From: Hyphomicrobiales bacterium
GTDB lineage: Bacteria; Pseudomonadota; Alphaproteobacteria; Rhizobiales; S144-35
DNA length: 9,251 bases
Reading direction: 5' to 3'
NCBI GenBank assembly: GCA_015494185.1
Contig: WGBT01000208.1
Coordinates: forward strand, 1 to 9,251
The notes under the pieces are model-generated. The model saw only the letters and a list, made by a program, of their open reading frames with translations, did no database searches and was not told the origin of the DNA. Shown piece after piece: positions 1 to 6,665 of this stretch. The position numbers were made by a program, and so were the translations under genes. Each line of letters begins with the position of its first letter. Positions within the stretch are counted from its first letter, which is position 1.

Positions 1-2
1 AC

Positions 3-1004
3 TTACTTTCTCCCTCTGCCGGCAAAGGCAAAAAACAAAGTCAACATGACCGCAAAAACAGTGATTCCAACCCCGGCCTCGACCAGCAGGATCCCCTTGT
101 GCTGGCCGGCGATTTGATCTTTTGCAAGCATCGTATAGTCGAGAAAACGGCCGCCCTTGAGCATGGCGACGACACCAACACCGGCATAGAGCAAGACCCC
201 AAGGCTGGTGAGAAAGCGCAGCACCGATGGGGAGATCACCCGTTCTGCGGTGTCGAGCCCGAAAATCAGGGCGTAAAGAATGAAAGCCGCGGCGAAGATC
301 ACGCCTGCCTGGAAACCGCCCCCTGGGCCAAAATCACCGTGAAACTGAACATAAAGGGCAAACAGCATGATCAGCGGGATGACGGTTTTGGCGGTGATTT
401 CCAGAATAATATCCCGTGGCAAATTTTTATGAGATGTTGGGGGACGGGCTGTTGGGGTCTTGGCGGTGGTTGGTTTGGGGGCGCTAAGCAGCAACATCAC
501 GGCAACCCCGGCCGTAAAGATGACCACGACTTCGCCCAAAGTATCAAAGCCGCGATAGCTGGCAAGCACAGCCGTGACGATATTGGGGACGCCAGTTTCC
601 GGCATGGCTTTTGCGATATAGTAAGGCGCCACATGAGCCTGAGCCGGGGCTTTGGGGTCACCAAAGCCGGGTAAATCCAGGGTTCCATAAACAAGTGCGG
701 CTCCGGTCAGGGTGACGACCAATAGTGGCAGCAGGGTATTACGCGATTTGGCGCGTGGCTTTTCTTCTTTCACTTTGACGAGTGCCAGGGTCGTCAAGAA
801 CAGGACGCTGGAAATGCCAGCCCCCACGGCGGCTTCGGTGAAGGCCACGTCAGGGGCATCCATGACGATGAACAAAGTGGCCGACAGGAAGCTGAAAATC
901 CCCGACAGCATGACCACGGCGAGCAGATTGCGGAGGCGGATGATGGCCACTGCGGTGATCGCCAGAAACGCCAGCAAAACGATGTTGAGAGTGAGATCAA
1001 TCAA
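3..1004 (-). CDS. mnhB: Mrp/Mnh Na+/H+ antiporter fused subunit (MbhD/DUF4040 + MbhE + MnhB)
   Basis: This is a membrane subunit of a multisubunit cation/proton antiporter, 333 residues. Three parts are visible. Residues about 8-78 are DUF4040/MbhD-like, with the acidic stretch DAPDVAFTEAAVGAG at 49-63. Residues about 90-173 are MbhE-like, with GFDTLGEVVVIFTAG at 152-166. Residues about 197-328 are MnhB, with the family motif HGDFGPGGGFQAG at 222-234. In classical Mrp systems the first two parts form the C-terminus of MrpA; here they are fused to MnhB. The start is TTG at 1004, chosen because it gives a TTGA overlap with the stop of mnhG and has GGGAG just upstream. The stop is complete at 3-5. 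A strong GAGGGAG (10-16) lies just before the stop on the coding strand, so another gene, probably mnhC, should start just beyond the window edge. Family assignment is firm; the exact transported ion is inferred. Confidence 0.93.
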   Translation of the reverse strand: MIDLTLNIVLLAFLAITAVAIIRLRNLLAVVMLSGIFSFLSATLFIVMDAPDVAFTEAAVGAGISSVLFLTTLALVKVKEEKPRAKSRNTLLPLLVVTLTGAALVYGTLDLPGFGDPKAPAQAHVAPYYIAKAMPETGVPNIVTAVLASYRGFDTLGEVVVIFTAGVAVMLLLSAPKPTTAKTPTARPPTSHKNLPRDIILEITAKTVIPLIMLFALYVQFHGDFGPGGGFQAGVIFAAAFILYALIFGLDTAERVISPSVLRFLTSLGVLLYAGVGVVAMLKGGRFLDYTMLAKDQIAGQHKGILLVEAGVGITVFAVMLTLFFAFAGRGRK

Positions 1005-1336
1005 GGCTTGCTCCCGCTATTGTCGTCGCTGGTGTCGTCACTGGTAAGGGCTTTCAAGCCACTTTGCCGCGCCGCATTGGCCAAGGCGTGGGTCGCAACC
1101 GGGCTGGTGATGATCAGAAACAATAAGATGGCGGCGAGCTTGAAGGCCGCCAGACTGAGCCCAGCTTGAAGGCCAAGCCCCAGTAAAATGAGCATGGCGC
1201 ACAAGGTGTCGGTGGTGCCTGCAGCGTGTTGACGGCTATAAAAATCGGGAAAGCGCAACAGTCCAAAGGCGCCGATGACGCCAACAAGGCCGCCGAGGGT
1301 CAGGCAGAGCCAGCTCAAGAGATCAAGGATTGTCAT
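1001..1336 (-). CDS. mnhG: Na+/H+ antiporter subunit G (MnhG/MrpG/PhaG)
   Basis: This small membrane subunit of the Mrp antiporter has 111 residues, close to the usual family size. Three hydrophobic segments lie at about 4-28, 44-64 and 66-86. The family signature is plain: LRFPDFYSRQHAAGTTDTLC at 27-46 matches the conserved pattern of proline, aspartate, tyrosine/arginine, histidine and DT in MnhG/MbhC proteins. The C-terminal 25 residues are hydrophilic and rich in Asp and Ser (TSDDTSDDNSGS), probably a flexible tail facing the cytoplasm or periplasm. The ATG at 1334-1336 overlaps the stop of mnhF (ATGA), and its own stop overlaps the TTG of the fused MnhB subunit. Translational coupling along the operon is therefore likely. 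Confidence 0.93.
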   Translation of the reverse strand: MTILDLLSWLCLTLGGLVGVIGAFGLLRFPDFYSRQHAAGTTDTLCAMLILLGLGLQAGLSLAAFKLAAILLFLIITSPVATHALANAARQSGLKALTSDDTSDDNSGSKP

Positions 1337-1653
1337 GATTGGCCCTCCTTGGCCGCGAAAACCTTCTGACCGCCCTGATCGTTATGATCAGGACCGGAGT
1401 GAAATTCTTTTTGCGCCACTAGGCGCTGCAGGGCAATGACGCTGATGAAATTGATCAGCGCATAGACCAGGGCGATATCGAGCAGGTCCAGGCGCTTGGT
1501 GTAAAAGGCGATAACGGCGATCAGCAAGACCGTTTTGGTGCCAAATAGATTGATGGCGGCAATCCGGTCAAATACGGTGGGGCCCAGCAAGGCCCGTATC
1601 AGCGCCAGTCCCAGAGTGACCAGAATGGCGAAAAGCGCAGCGGCATAAATCAT
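1333..1653 (-). CDS. mnhF: Na+/H+ antiporter subunit F (MnhF/MrpF)
   Basis: This small antiporter subunit has 106 residues. Three hydrophobic helices lie at about 2-22, 34-52 and 58-78. The conserved family block GPTVFDRIAAINLFGT (24-39) follows the first helix, and DIALVYALINFISVIAL (59-75) forms the last one. The tail from about residue 80 is hydrophilic (KEFHSGPDHNDQGGQ) and longer than in many homologues. Starts and stops overlap by ATGA with mnhE upstream and mnhG downstream, placing it firmly in one transcription unit. It corresponds to MbhB of membrane-bound hydrogenases, which share these small subunits. The antiporter name is preferred because no hydrogenase gene is visible, but the operon leaves the window. 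Confidence 0.93.
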   Translation of the reverse strand: MIYAAALFAILVTLGLALIRALLGPTVFDRIAAINLFGTKTVLLIAVIAFYTKRLDLLDIALVYALINFISVIALQRLVAQKEFHSGPDHNDQGGQKVFAAKEGQS

Positions 1654-2153
1654 GCTGGGCTCCCCTTTGCTGGATTGGCATAGGCGGGAACTTCTGGAAT
1701 GGCGGCCGCCATTTGACCGGTGGCCAGTGACGCAGCCGATTCTTTGGACAGCGCATGGACGATGATATTGTCCCCCTGCAGTTCAAGGGTGACGGTGCCA
1801 GGCGTCAGAGTGATGGCGTTGGCATAAAGAACCCGGCCAAGATCGGTCTTGTGAGGAAGGGGCAGTGTTTGCACCCGTGGACTGATGGGATTTTTGCGCA
1901 AGCTCAAAATCCGGCGGAGCACATCGAGATTGGAAAGGCTGATCTCTTTGAGAAGATAGAGCGAAAAGCGTGGCAGTTTGGGGCTGAGCTGAATCGGAAA
2001 ACTTTCATGATCCAAGATGTTCATGCGTTTGGCCAAAAATACGGTGAGCAGTACCGATCCCAGGCCCAGGCCCACGAGCAGAGGATTGTTGAAATGCCCT
2101 GACAACAACAGCCAGAAGGCCAGCAAGACAAGGCTGTAGAGTAATGTTCTCAT
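1650..2153 (-). CDS. mnhE: Na+/H+ antiporter subunit E (MnhE/MrpE)
   Basis: This is the first visible gene of the antiporter operon, 167 residues, the usual MnhE length. Two hydrophobic helices at the N-terminus (about 3-18 and 23-42) are followed by a soluble domain. LLKEISLSNLDVLRRIL (67-83) is the amphipathic family block. YANAITLTPGTVTLEL (110-125), followed by IVHAL (131-135), is the most conserved MnhE signature. A Pro/Ala-rich tail (152-167) ends the protein. The ATG at 2151-2153 lacks a good ribosome-binding site: AGGG is about 15 bases upstream, rather far. The stop overlaps the ATG of mnhF. No clear promoter could be fixed in the 278-base gap upstream. Confidence 0.93.
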   Translation of the reverse strand: MRTLLYSLVLLAFWLLLSGHFNNPLLVGLGLGSVLLTVFLAKRMNILDHESFPIQLSPKLPRFSLYLLKEISLSNLDVLRRILSLRKNPISPRVQTLPLPHKTDLGRVLYANAITLTPGTVTLELQGDNIIVHALSKESAASLATGQMAAAIPEVPAYANPAKGSPA

Positions 2154-2431
2154 GAAAATCTGTGCCCTATTAACAATGCGCTTGATGACATGAGGGTATT
2201 GGCCTTGGGGTTAACGGTTGTGCGCTCCCCCCACAGTTGGGGGGTATCAGAATTTTTTCAAGATTATCCGTTGGCAAATTTTTTGAGGTTCGGTTTGGCG
2301 TTTCGCCGCAGACACCATGAATATTCTGATTTTGCTGGAAAGACAAAGCTCTGTCCAAGTCTTCCCCAGAACCCGCTGGGCTGCGCGTCTGAAAGTCGCA
2401 GACCGGTTGCATCGTGCCCCTTCAGTACTTG
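2154..2431 (-). other. 278-base gap ahead of mnhE, structured, no gene accepted
   Basis: The stretch lies between the stop of the DUF2189 gene and mnhE and is presumably transcribed leftward. It holds a perfect C6-ACAGTT-G6 hairpin (2227-2244). A second, less perfect stem is GGAAGAC against GTCTTTCC with one bulged base (about 2336-2364). An 80-codon open frame (2170-2412) has an AGGGG before its ATG, but its protein shows no family motif and uses rare-looking ATA, TTA and AGG codons. I do not call it a gene. I could not find a convincing -35/-10 pair or a classical terminator on the coding strand. Confidence 0.5.
2227..2244. promoter_or_regulatory. Perfect C6/G6 hairpin in the mnhE leader
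   Basis: Six C, the loop ACAGTT, then six G form a perfect 6-bp GC stem. It lies 74 bases upstream of mnhE. No T tract follows it on the minus strand, so it is not an ordinary terminator for leftward transcription. On the plus strand TTTTTT follows after eight bases, but no plus-strand gene ends here. A leader structure or operator is possible; the role is unknown. Confidence 0.35.
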
Positions 2432-3247
2432 TCACGGTGAAACGTTGTGAAAGACCTCATCATAGGCGTGCCAGGTGGCATGGCCGAGGATTGGGAAGAT
2501 GATGATCATGCCGATCAACCCGGTTGCCAGGCCGAGACCGAATAGCAGGCTGATGATCGCCCCCCACTTGACCATTGGCCAGAAATTGCGGGTGACGGCA
2601 ACGAAGCTCGAGCCCATGGCGGTAAAGGCATCGACATCCTTGTCAACCAACATCGGGATTGAAAAGGCGGAGATGGCAAAAACGAATGCTGCGAACAGCC
2701 CCCCCACAGCCGAGCCAACTGCGAGCATAGTCAAGCCGGTGGGGGTCAGGAATAAGACTGTGATGGTCTCCCAAAGGCCAGGAAAAGGGGTGAGACCGAA
2801 AAACAGCGCGTAGATTATGACAGCGGCACGAATCCAGATCAGCAACATGGTCATCAAAACCGCCCCGATGAGGGCGACCTGGGAGATATTGAGGCGGTTG
2901 TACTCAGGCATGGCCTCGCCCTTGGCGAGAGCGGCTTGGCGGCGGCTTTCGCGATAGAGGCCCGTGGCTAAAATGGGTCCCACCAGCATGGCGCCAGCAA
3001 GGGCCGGACCAAGCATCCATTCGAGCTCGGTCCAGATCAAGACGGCGATTGTGAGATAGCTGATCAGGACAAAGAACAAACCGTAACCGATTCCGAAAAA
3101 GGGACGGCGTTTGAAATCAGCCCAGCCTTTGGCGAGCCAACGATTGGGGGCCTTTCCCGATATGATGTTGACGCGCAACGGTTGGTAACCCTCAAGATCA
3201 TCGGGAGGCGTTGTGACGTGTTCTGCCGCCATATTGCTGTCTGACAT
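2432..3247 (-). CDS. DUF2189 family integral membrane protein
   Basis: This 271-residue membrane protein matches the DUF2189 family, whose function is not established. About the first 48 residues are cytoplasmic and polar. Hydrophobic segments follow at about 50-72, 78-98, 122-150, 165-200 and 228-257. Family-like blocks are GWADFKRRPFFGIGYGLFFV (41-60), LVGPILATGLYRESRR (88-103), DAFTAMGSSFVAVTRNFWPM (206-225) and FPILGHATWHAY (251-262). The ATG at 3245-3247 follows AGGGG by a workable distance. The gap upstream carries phased short repeats that could be regulatory. It lies 175 bases after the exporter gene on the same strand, so co-transcription is possible but not shown. DUF2189 proteins are sometimes named cytochrome c oxidase subunit I-like; I see no oxidase heme or copper ligand pattern and would not use that name. 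Confidence 0.85.
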   Translation of the reverse strand: MSDSNMAAEHVTTPPDDLEGYQPLRVNIISGKAPNRWLAKGWADFKRRPFFGIGYGLFFVLISYLTIAVLIWTELEWMLGPALAGAMLVGPILATGLYRESRRQAALAKGEAMPEYNRLNISQVALIGAVLMTMLLIWIRAAVIIYALFFGLTPFPGLWETITVLFLTPTGLTMLAVGSAVGGLFAAFVFAISAFSIPMLVDKDVDAFTAMGSSFVAVTRNFWPMVKWGAIISLLFGLGLATGLIGMIIIFPILGHATWHAYDEVFHNVSP

Positions 3248-3264
3248 AATACGAGCCCCTTTGT

Positions 3265-3298
3265 TTGACGCTTAACCTCTGATTGACACTCAATTGAC
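3265..3298. repeat. Three TTGAC pentamers upstream of the DUF2189 gene
   Basis: TTGAC occurs at 3265-3269, 3283-3287 and 3294-3298 (read as GTCAA on the coding strand), 18-51 bases before the DUF2189 start codon. Starts are 18 and 11 bases apart. They could be parts of an operator, but five-base words recur by chance, so this is a weak call. Confidence 0.25.
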
Positions 3299-3327
3299 CA
3301 CACGCTTTTTCGAGACCGAAACCTCAC

Positions 3328-3352
3328 GAACTCGAAGAACTCTAAAGAACTC
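3328..3352. repeat. Triple GAACTC repeat with about 10-bp period
   Basis: The hexamer GAACTC stands at 3328-3333, 3337-3342 and 3347-3352, separated by GAA and TAAA. Starts are 9 and 10 bases apart, so all three lie on roughly one face of the helix. The cluster is 81-105 bases upstream of the DUF2189 start and 71 bases downstream of the exporter stop. Helical phasing suggests a protein-binding array for the DUF2189 promoter, but no regulator is visible in the window. Confidence 0.4.
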
Positions 3353-3422
3353 GAAATCCCGCCGCCTTCTACAGCAGGCCACGAATGTCAGCCGTTGTCA
3401 ATATGAACCGTTGTCTCATTAT

Positions 3423-5792
3423 TTATTTGTTATTTGTTGCAGGCTCGAAGGGATGCGGCAGTGTGGGATTGCCCAGTGGCCGGCCCAGCCAATCGCGAAA
3501 GATTTTGGCGATAGCCGGCAGGATGATCAGATCGCCGGCCAGAGCCGCCATGATGGTGACGGCGCATAGCTTGCCGAATTGTCTGAGCGAAGGCAGGTCT
3601 GAGAAAATCGTTACCGCCAGCCCGCAAGCCAGGACGATGGACGTCAGCACCAGAGCGGGGCCGACGCCCATGGTGGCGTTCAAAATCGCGTGTGTGGAAT
3701 CACTGCCGCCACGATCCTCCAACTGTAAGCGGTTGAGATAGTGAATGGTGGCCGACAGTCCCAAACCAAAGGCGACGATCAGGGCGACAATACTGGCAAA
3801 TTGCAACCCTTCGCCGCCAAGTGCTAACAGCGTGCCGGACGCAAATACCGGAAAGAAGCCCGGCAACACGCTGATTGCGCCGATTGCCATGGAGCGGAAG
3901 GCGAGCCCGACCAAAAGCGAGACCAACAACATCTCCGCCACCAGGCCCCAATTGAGCTGGGTGATCATCTTCGCTGAATTGCGCGCGGCAATCGCCGCCA
4001 GTCCAGTGATGGCGATGCGATAATCTGGATGCGCTTGACGCAATGGCGCCAGCTTGGCTTCGATGCTGTCGAGAATGGGTTGCAAATCCTTGGCGTCGAT
4101 ATCGGGAATGCGGCCGGTGACGACAACCGCATCTTCTTTCACCGAAATAAACCGCCGGGTGAGGAAGGCCGGCAACATATCGATATATTGTTTCAAGGTT
4201 TGCGGGTTGTCATCGCCGGATTTCCGCAGCCATTCACGCAGGGTTTCCACCGACCAGACATTGCCGAACCCGGCTTGAGCGGTGACGATATTGTGAACCT
4301 TGGCGATCAGCTCCAAGGTTTCAGGATCGTAAAGGGATTTGCCTTTGGGGAAATCGATCAGCACATGCACCGGTTTGGCGCCGGTCAATTTCTTGTCGAG
4401 GCTGGCATTGGCGGAAAGGGCCTGCTCGCGGTCGGGCACCTGATCGGCAAGCCGGTATTTGGGCTCCAGGGTGAAATGATTATAGGCTAGGGTCGCGACC
4501 GCGGCGAGGCCGAACACGCTGAAGGGAAAAGCCAGCCGCAGCACCAGCCGGGTCCAGCTGCCGATGGCATGACGCAGGGCTTGCATGGCCGGATTGCTGG
4601 GCTCTGGCGCGGCAAAATGCCCGGCGGCACCAGTACGGTTCTGTAAGAGCAAGAGGGCGAGCAGTGGCACCAGCATGATAACCGCGATATTGGCCAGCAC
4701 CGTCGATAAGGCCCCGGCAATGCCAAAGGTGCGAATAAGGGCTGAAGAGGAAAACATCAAAGCGATGAAAGAGGCCGCCGTGGTTGCCAAGGTGATCAGG
4801 GCGGCAGGCACCACCACCAGCACCGCATAACGGATCGCGGTTTGCAAATCGTCCCCGGCGGCCAGCCGGTCCCGGATGGCGAAGGTGATCTGCATTGAAT
4901 CGGACAGGGCGATGACCATGATCAGCGGCGACATGACATTCAAGAACAGATTGAGCTTGAAGCCCAGCCATCCCAAGGTTCCAAGCGACCACAAAATCGC
5001 AACAACCGGGGGGAGTGCCGCAATGATCACAAGGGAAAAGCGGCGTAGAAAGATGAAGGCAATGGCAATGCCAATGGCAAAGCCAATGCCGTTATAAAGC
5101 AGCTTGTCGCGCTCCACGGCATTGCGGATTTCCAACTGCATGACCGGGGCGCCGGACAGTTTCGCGGTCATATCGGTGCCTTCCAGCATCGAATTGACCG
5201 TCTTGCGGATTTCCCCAATGACGGCTTTCAGCCCTTTACGGGCGACGGCTTTGCGGTCCAAGGCCACGACCACCAGGGCCAGCGTTCCATCATCGGACAA
5301 CAGTTTGCCCTTGATGATTTCATTTTCGCGAATCTGTTGAACAAGCTTTTGAAAAGCTTCGCCGGTTGGCAATTCCGCCGGGAAGAGGGGGGGCGGCACC
5401 TTGCCGTCTTTGGGGGGCTGCCGGGCGGAAAACAGGGAAACCAGCCCGCTCATGGAGTCGATGAAATTCAGCTCGATCATCAAATCGGCGAGAACGTTGA
5501 GATTGTCGCGGGTGAGAATATTGGGGCTTTCGATGACGATCAGAACATCATATTCGCTGGAGGGAAAGCGCTCGGCCATGCGTTCATAGATTTTGAATTC
5601 TTCGCTATCGGAGCGAAACAGCTCGCTAAGGGAATCATCGACTTGTAACCGCGTAACCCCAACCCAGGCCAAGGCGGAGAGGCCAAAGGCTATGATCAAG
5701 ATCAGGATCGGGAAATAAAGCGGCAAAAAGCCTAAGCGTTCAAGCCCAAGGCTCAATGATTTTGCCGGTATTTGTTTCGACCGATCCAGCAT
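3423..5792 (-). CDS. MMPL/RND-family exporter, 12 TM
   Basis: This is a predicted inner-membrane efflux or lipid transporter of the MMPL branch of the RND superfamily, with the usual two-fold layout. TM1 (about 26-48) is followed by a large periplasmic loop (49-230) and TM2-6 (about 234-388). TM7 (about 419-441), a second loop (442-612) and TM8-12 (about 615-765) follow. Numbers count from the upstream ATG at 5798. In that frame GGAGG touches the first ATG directly, while the third codon, ATG at 5790-5792, sits six bases from GGAGG. I prefer 5792 as the start (789 residues). The first half keeps an acidic residue in TM4 (IALSDSMQI, D300). The matching TM10 block reads GLGLSATIHYL (678-688), without Asp. 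No membrane-fusion or outer-membrane partner is visible. Substrate is unknown. A weak promoter (TTGCAA, 18 bases, TAGAAC) may lie upstream. Confidence 0.88.
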   Translation of the reverse strand: MLDRSKQIPAKSLSLGLERLGFLPLYFPILILIIAFGLSALAWVGVTRLQVDDSLSELFRSDSEEFKIYERMAERFPSSEYDVLIVIESPNILTRDNLNVLADLMIELNFIDSMSGLVSLFSARQPPKDGKVPPPLFPAELPTGEAFQKLVQQIRENEIIKGKLLSDDGTLALVVVALDRKAVARKGLKAVIGEIRKTVNSMLEGTDMTAKLSGAPVMQLEIRNAVERDKLLYNGIGFAIGIAIAFIFLRRFSLVIIAALPPVVAILWSLGTLGWLGFKLNLFLNVMSPLIMVIALSDSMQITFAIRDRLAAGDDLQTAIRYAVLVVVPAALITLATTAASFIALMFSSSALIRTFGIAGALSTVLANIAVIMLVPLLALLLLQNRTGAAGHFAAPEPSNPAMQALRHAIGSWTRLVLRLAFPFSVFGLAAVATLAYNHFTLEPKYRLADQVPDREQALSANASLDKKLTGAKPVHVLIDFPKGKSLYDPETLELIAKVHNIVTAQAGFGNVWSVETLREWLRKSGDDNPQTLKQYIDMLPAFLTRRFISVKEDAVVVTGRIPDIDAKDLQPILDSIEAKLAPLRQAHPDYRIAITGLAAIAARNSAKMITQLNWGLVAEMLLVSLLVGLAFRSMAIGAISVLPGFFPVFASGTLLALGGEGLQFASIVALIVAFGLGLSATIHYLNRLQLEDRGGSDSTHAILNATMGVGPALVLTSIVLACGLAVTIFSDLPSLRQFGKLCAVTIMAALAGDLIILPAIAKIFRDWLGRPLGNPTLPHPFEPATNNK

Positions 5793-5867
5793 CTGCATCC
5801 TCCATCACCTAAGCATGTTCTAGCGGCAAATTCTCTACGGTTGCAAATGGCAAATGGGCAGGCCCGT

Positions 5868-5885
5868 TAAAAAACAGGATCTGTT
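5868..5885 (-). terminator. Possible weak intrinsic terminator after the dehydratase-like gene
   Basis: On the minus strand AACAG-ATC-CTGTT forms a 5-bp stem with a three-base loop. It runs into a tract of six T, two of which belong to the stem. It lies about 112 bases beyond the stop of the gene at 5997-6248 and 76 bases before the exporter start. The stem is short and AT-rich, so termination would be inefficient at best. It would separate the small gene from the exporter. Confidence 0.3.
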
Positions 5886-5996
5886 GCATTATTGCGTCAT
5901 CTTAACTGTATTATCTTCTTTCCACTGTGAGTTTCAGGAGGTTGCGGTTTGCTGTTGCCCTGCCATTAGAGTGCGCCCCGTGTGTCTTTTGGGTTT

Positions 5997-6248
5997 TCAA
6001 GATTTCAGCAGGGCGTCGAGCATTTCTGCAAACCGGCGCTGTTTGTCATTGACTGTTTCGCTGCCAGCCTCGGCATAGATCGTGACATTGACATATTCGC
6101 GGGTAAATCCCAGGTCTGGATAGTAATTTTCGCGTTCCGACAAGGCCGCCGCCTCATCGAGAAATTCGCGCAATTCCTCATAGGTGGCAAAATTGTAACG
6201 CTTTTCCAGGCGGGCAGGCCGTTTCCGTTCCTTCCATTCATTTGCCAT
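5997..6248 (-). CDS. Pterin-4a-carbinolamine dehydratase-like protein lacking catalytic His
   Basis: This 83-residue protein has the pattern of pterin-4a-carbinolamine dehydratase (PCD, DCoH/PhhB fold). YNFATYEELREFLDEAAALSE (18-38) resembles the first strand and helix. NYYPDLGFTREYVNVTIYAE (41-60) resembles the NHHPD...N.V.V.L block. The acidic/polar GSETVND then precedes a final helix (69-82). In active PCD enzymes the two adjacent His and a third His in the later strand bind and dehydrate the pterin. Here the pair is Tyr42-Tyr43, and the third position reads AEAGS with no His. I infer that the usual dehydratase activity is lost or changed. The ATG at 6246-6248 has AAGGA about eight bases upstream. 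It is divergent from the tmRNA gene. The homology is judged by eye, so the family call is good but not certain. Confidence 0.72.
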   Translation of the reverse strand: MANEWKERKRPARLEKRYNFATYEELREFLDEAAALSERENYYPDLGFTREYVNVTIYAEAGSETVNDKQRRFAEMLDALLKS

Positions 6249-6412
6249 CGTCGCGTTCCTTTCAATCTGTTGCTGTCAGGATCATTGGGTTCCCTAACCG
6301 TCTTGGTGGACAAAGTCCAGATGGGTGTGCGCAATTCGCGGTGGTTTCAGGGGCTGTTGATCGGGCGCGTCTTCGACTTTGGCGGCAAAATGGTGCGTTT
6401 GCTCAAATCGAG

Positions 6413-6426
6413 AGAAAAATTTTTCT
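6413..6426. promoter_or_regulatory. 14-bp AT palindrome upstream of the ssrA promoter
   Basis: AGAAAAATTTTTCT is a perfect palindrome made of an A5 and a T5 tract. It ends about 30 bases before the proposed -10 of the tmRNA gene, where an UP element for the RNA polymerase alpha subunit, or a regulator site, would lie. Strong stable-RNA promoters often carry such A/T tracts. The role is inferred from position only. Confidence 0.35.
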
Positions 6427-6433
6427 TCAACAC

Positions 6434-6462
6434 TTTTAATTCACGAAAATACCCCTTATATA
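6434..6462 (+). promoter_or_regulatory. Candidate ssrA promoter
   Basis: TATATA at 6457-6462 is a plausible -10. The hexamer 17 bases upstream, TTTTAA (6434-6439), is only a poor -35 match. Transcription would begin near G6469, just before the acceptor piece of the tmRNA. The region is much more AT-rich than its surroundings. The -10 is reasonable; the -35 is weak. Confidence 0.35.
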
Positions 6463-6489
6463 TGAATTGCCGAGGTGATCGGCTATGGC

Positions 6490-6549
6490 GATAAAAGACC
6501 GTTGAAATAAACCCATCGGACCCGGGGGCGGTACCCGGCGCCTCCACCA
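6490..6549 (+). ncRNA. ssrA: tmRNA acceptor piece
   Basis: This becomes the separate 3' RNA after processing. It holds the 3' strand of P2 (6495-6503), a T arm with stem CCGGG (6522-6526) and CCCGG (6534-6538), and the 3' strand of the acceptor stem (6539-6545). Discriminator A6546 and CCA at 6547-6549 follow. The seven-base T loop reads GGCGGTA rather than the usual TTCGANT. The left boundary is approximate. A small hairpin GCCGA/TCGGC (6469-6483) just upstream may be trimmed off. Confidence 0.85.
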
Positions 6550-6665
6550 TCAGGGCTTTTGGGATGTGTTGTTGAGTGGCAATGACACCGGCGCTTTGGC
6601 CTATCCAGCCAGCTGTTTCAAGGGCTTTAGGAGCAGTGGCGCTTGAGGAAGAGAGCCCTGTTGAT
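6550..6665 (+). ncRNA. Spacer removed from the tmRNA precursor
   Basis: This 116-base segment joins the CCA end of the acceptor piece to the 5' end of the coding piece and should be excised on maturation. CAGGGCT (6551-6557) and AGCCCTG (6654-6660) pair perfectly. They extend the acceptor stem across a short, partly mismatched stretch, so the whole spacer forms a long hairpin on top of the acceptor stem. That presents RNase P and the 3'-end nucleases with a tRNA-like substrate. The processing enzymes are inferred from general tRNA biology. Confidence 0.75.

Larger units (their letters stand above)
6249..6468. other. Divergent intergenic region between the PCD-like gene and ssrA
   Basis: This 220-base stretch must hold promoters in both directions. 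No coding frame in it looks real. It contains a short stem TGGAC-AAA-GTCCA (6307-6319), an AT-rich palindrome (6413-6426) and a likely -10 for the tmRNA at its right end. No clear promoter for the leftward gene could be identified. Confidence 0.45.

Noticed and set aside
99..674. 191-codon plus-strand frame opposite the fused MnhB gene
   Set aside because: Its sequence is the antisense of a well-supported membrane protein; a shadow of that gene's base pattern.
2170..2412. 80-codon open frame between the DUF2189 gene and mnhE with an AGGGG before its ATG
   Set aside because: No family motif, odd codon use (ATA, TTA, AGG) and a composition unlike its neighbours; treated as leader sequence.
4480..4992. 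170-codon minus-strand frame inside the exporter
   Set aside because: Out-of-frame shadow within the exporter gene, whose own frame carries clear transmembrane repeats.
5844..5857. Tandem CAAATGG pair upstream of the exporter
   Set aside because: Only two short copies; easily chance.
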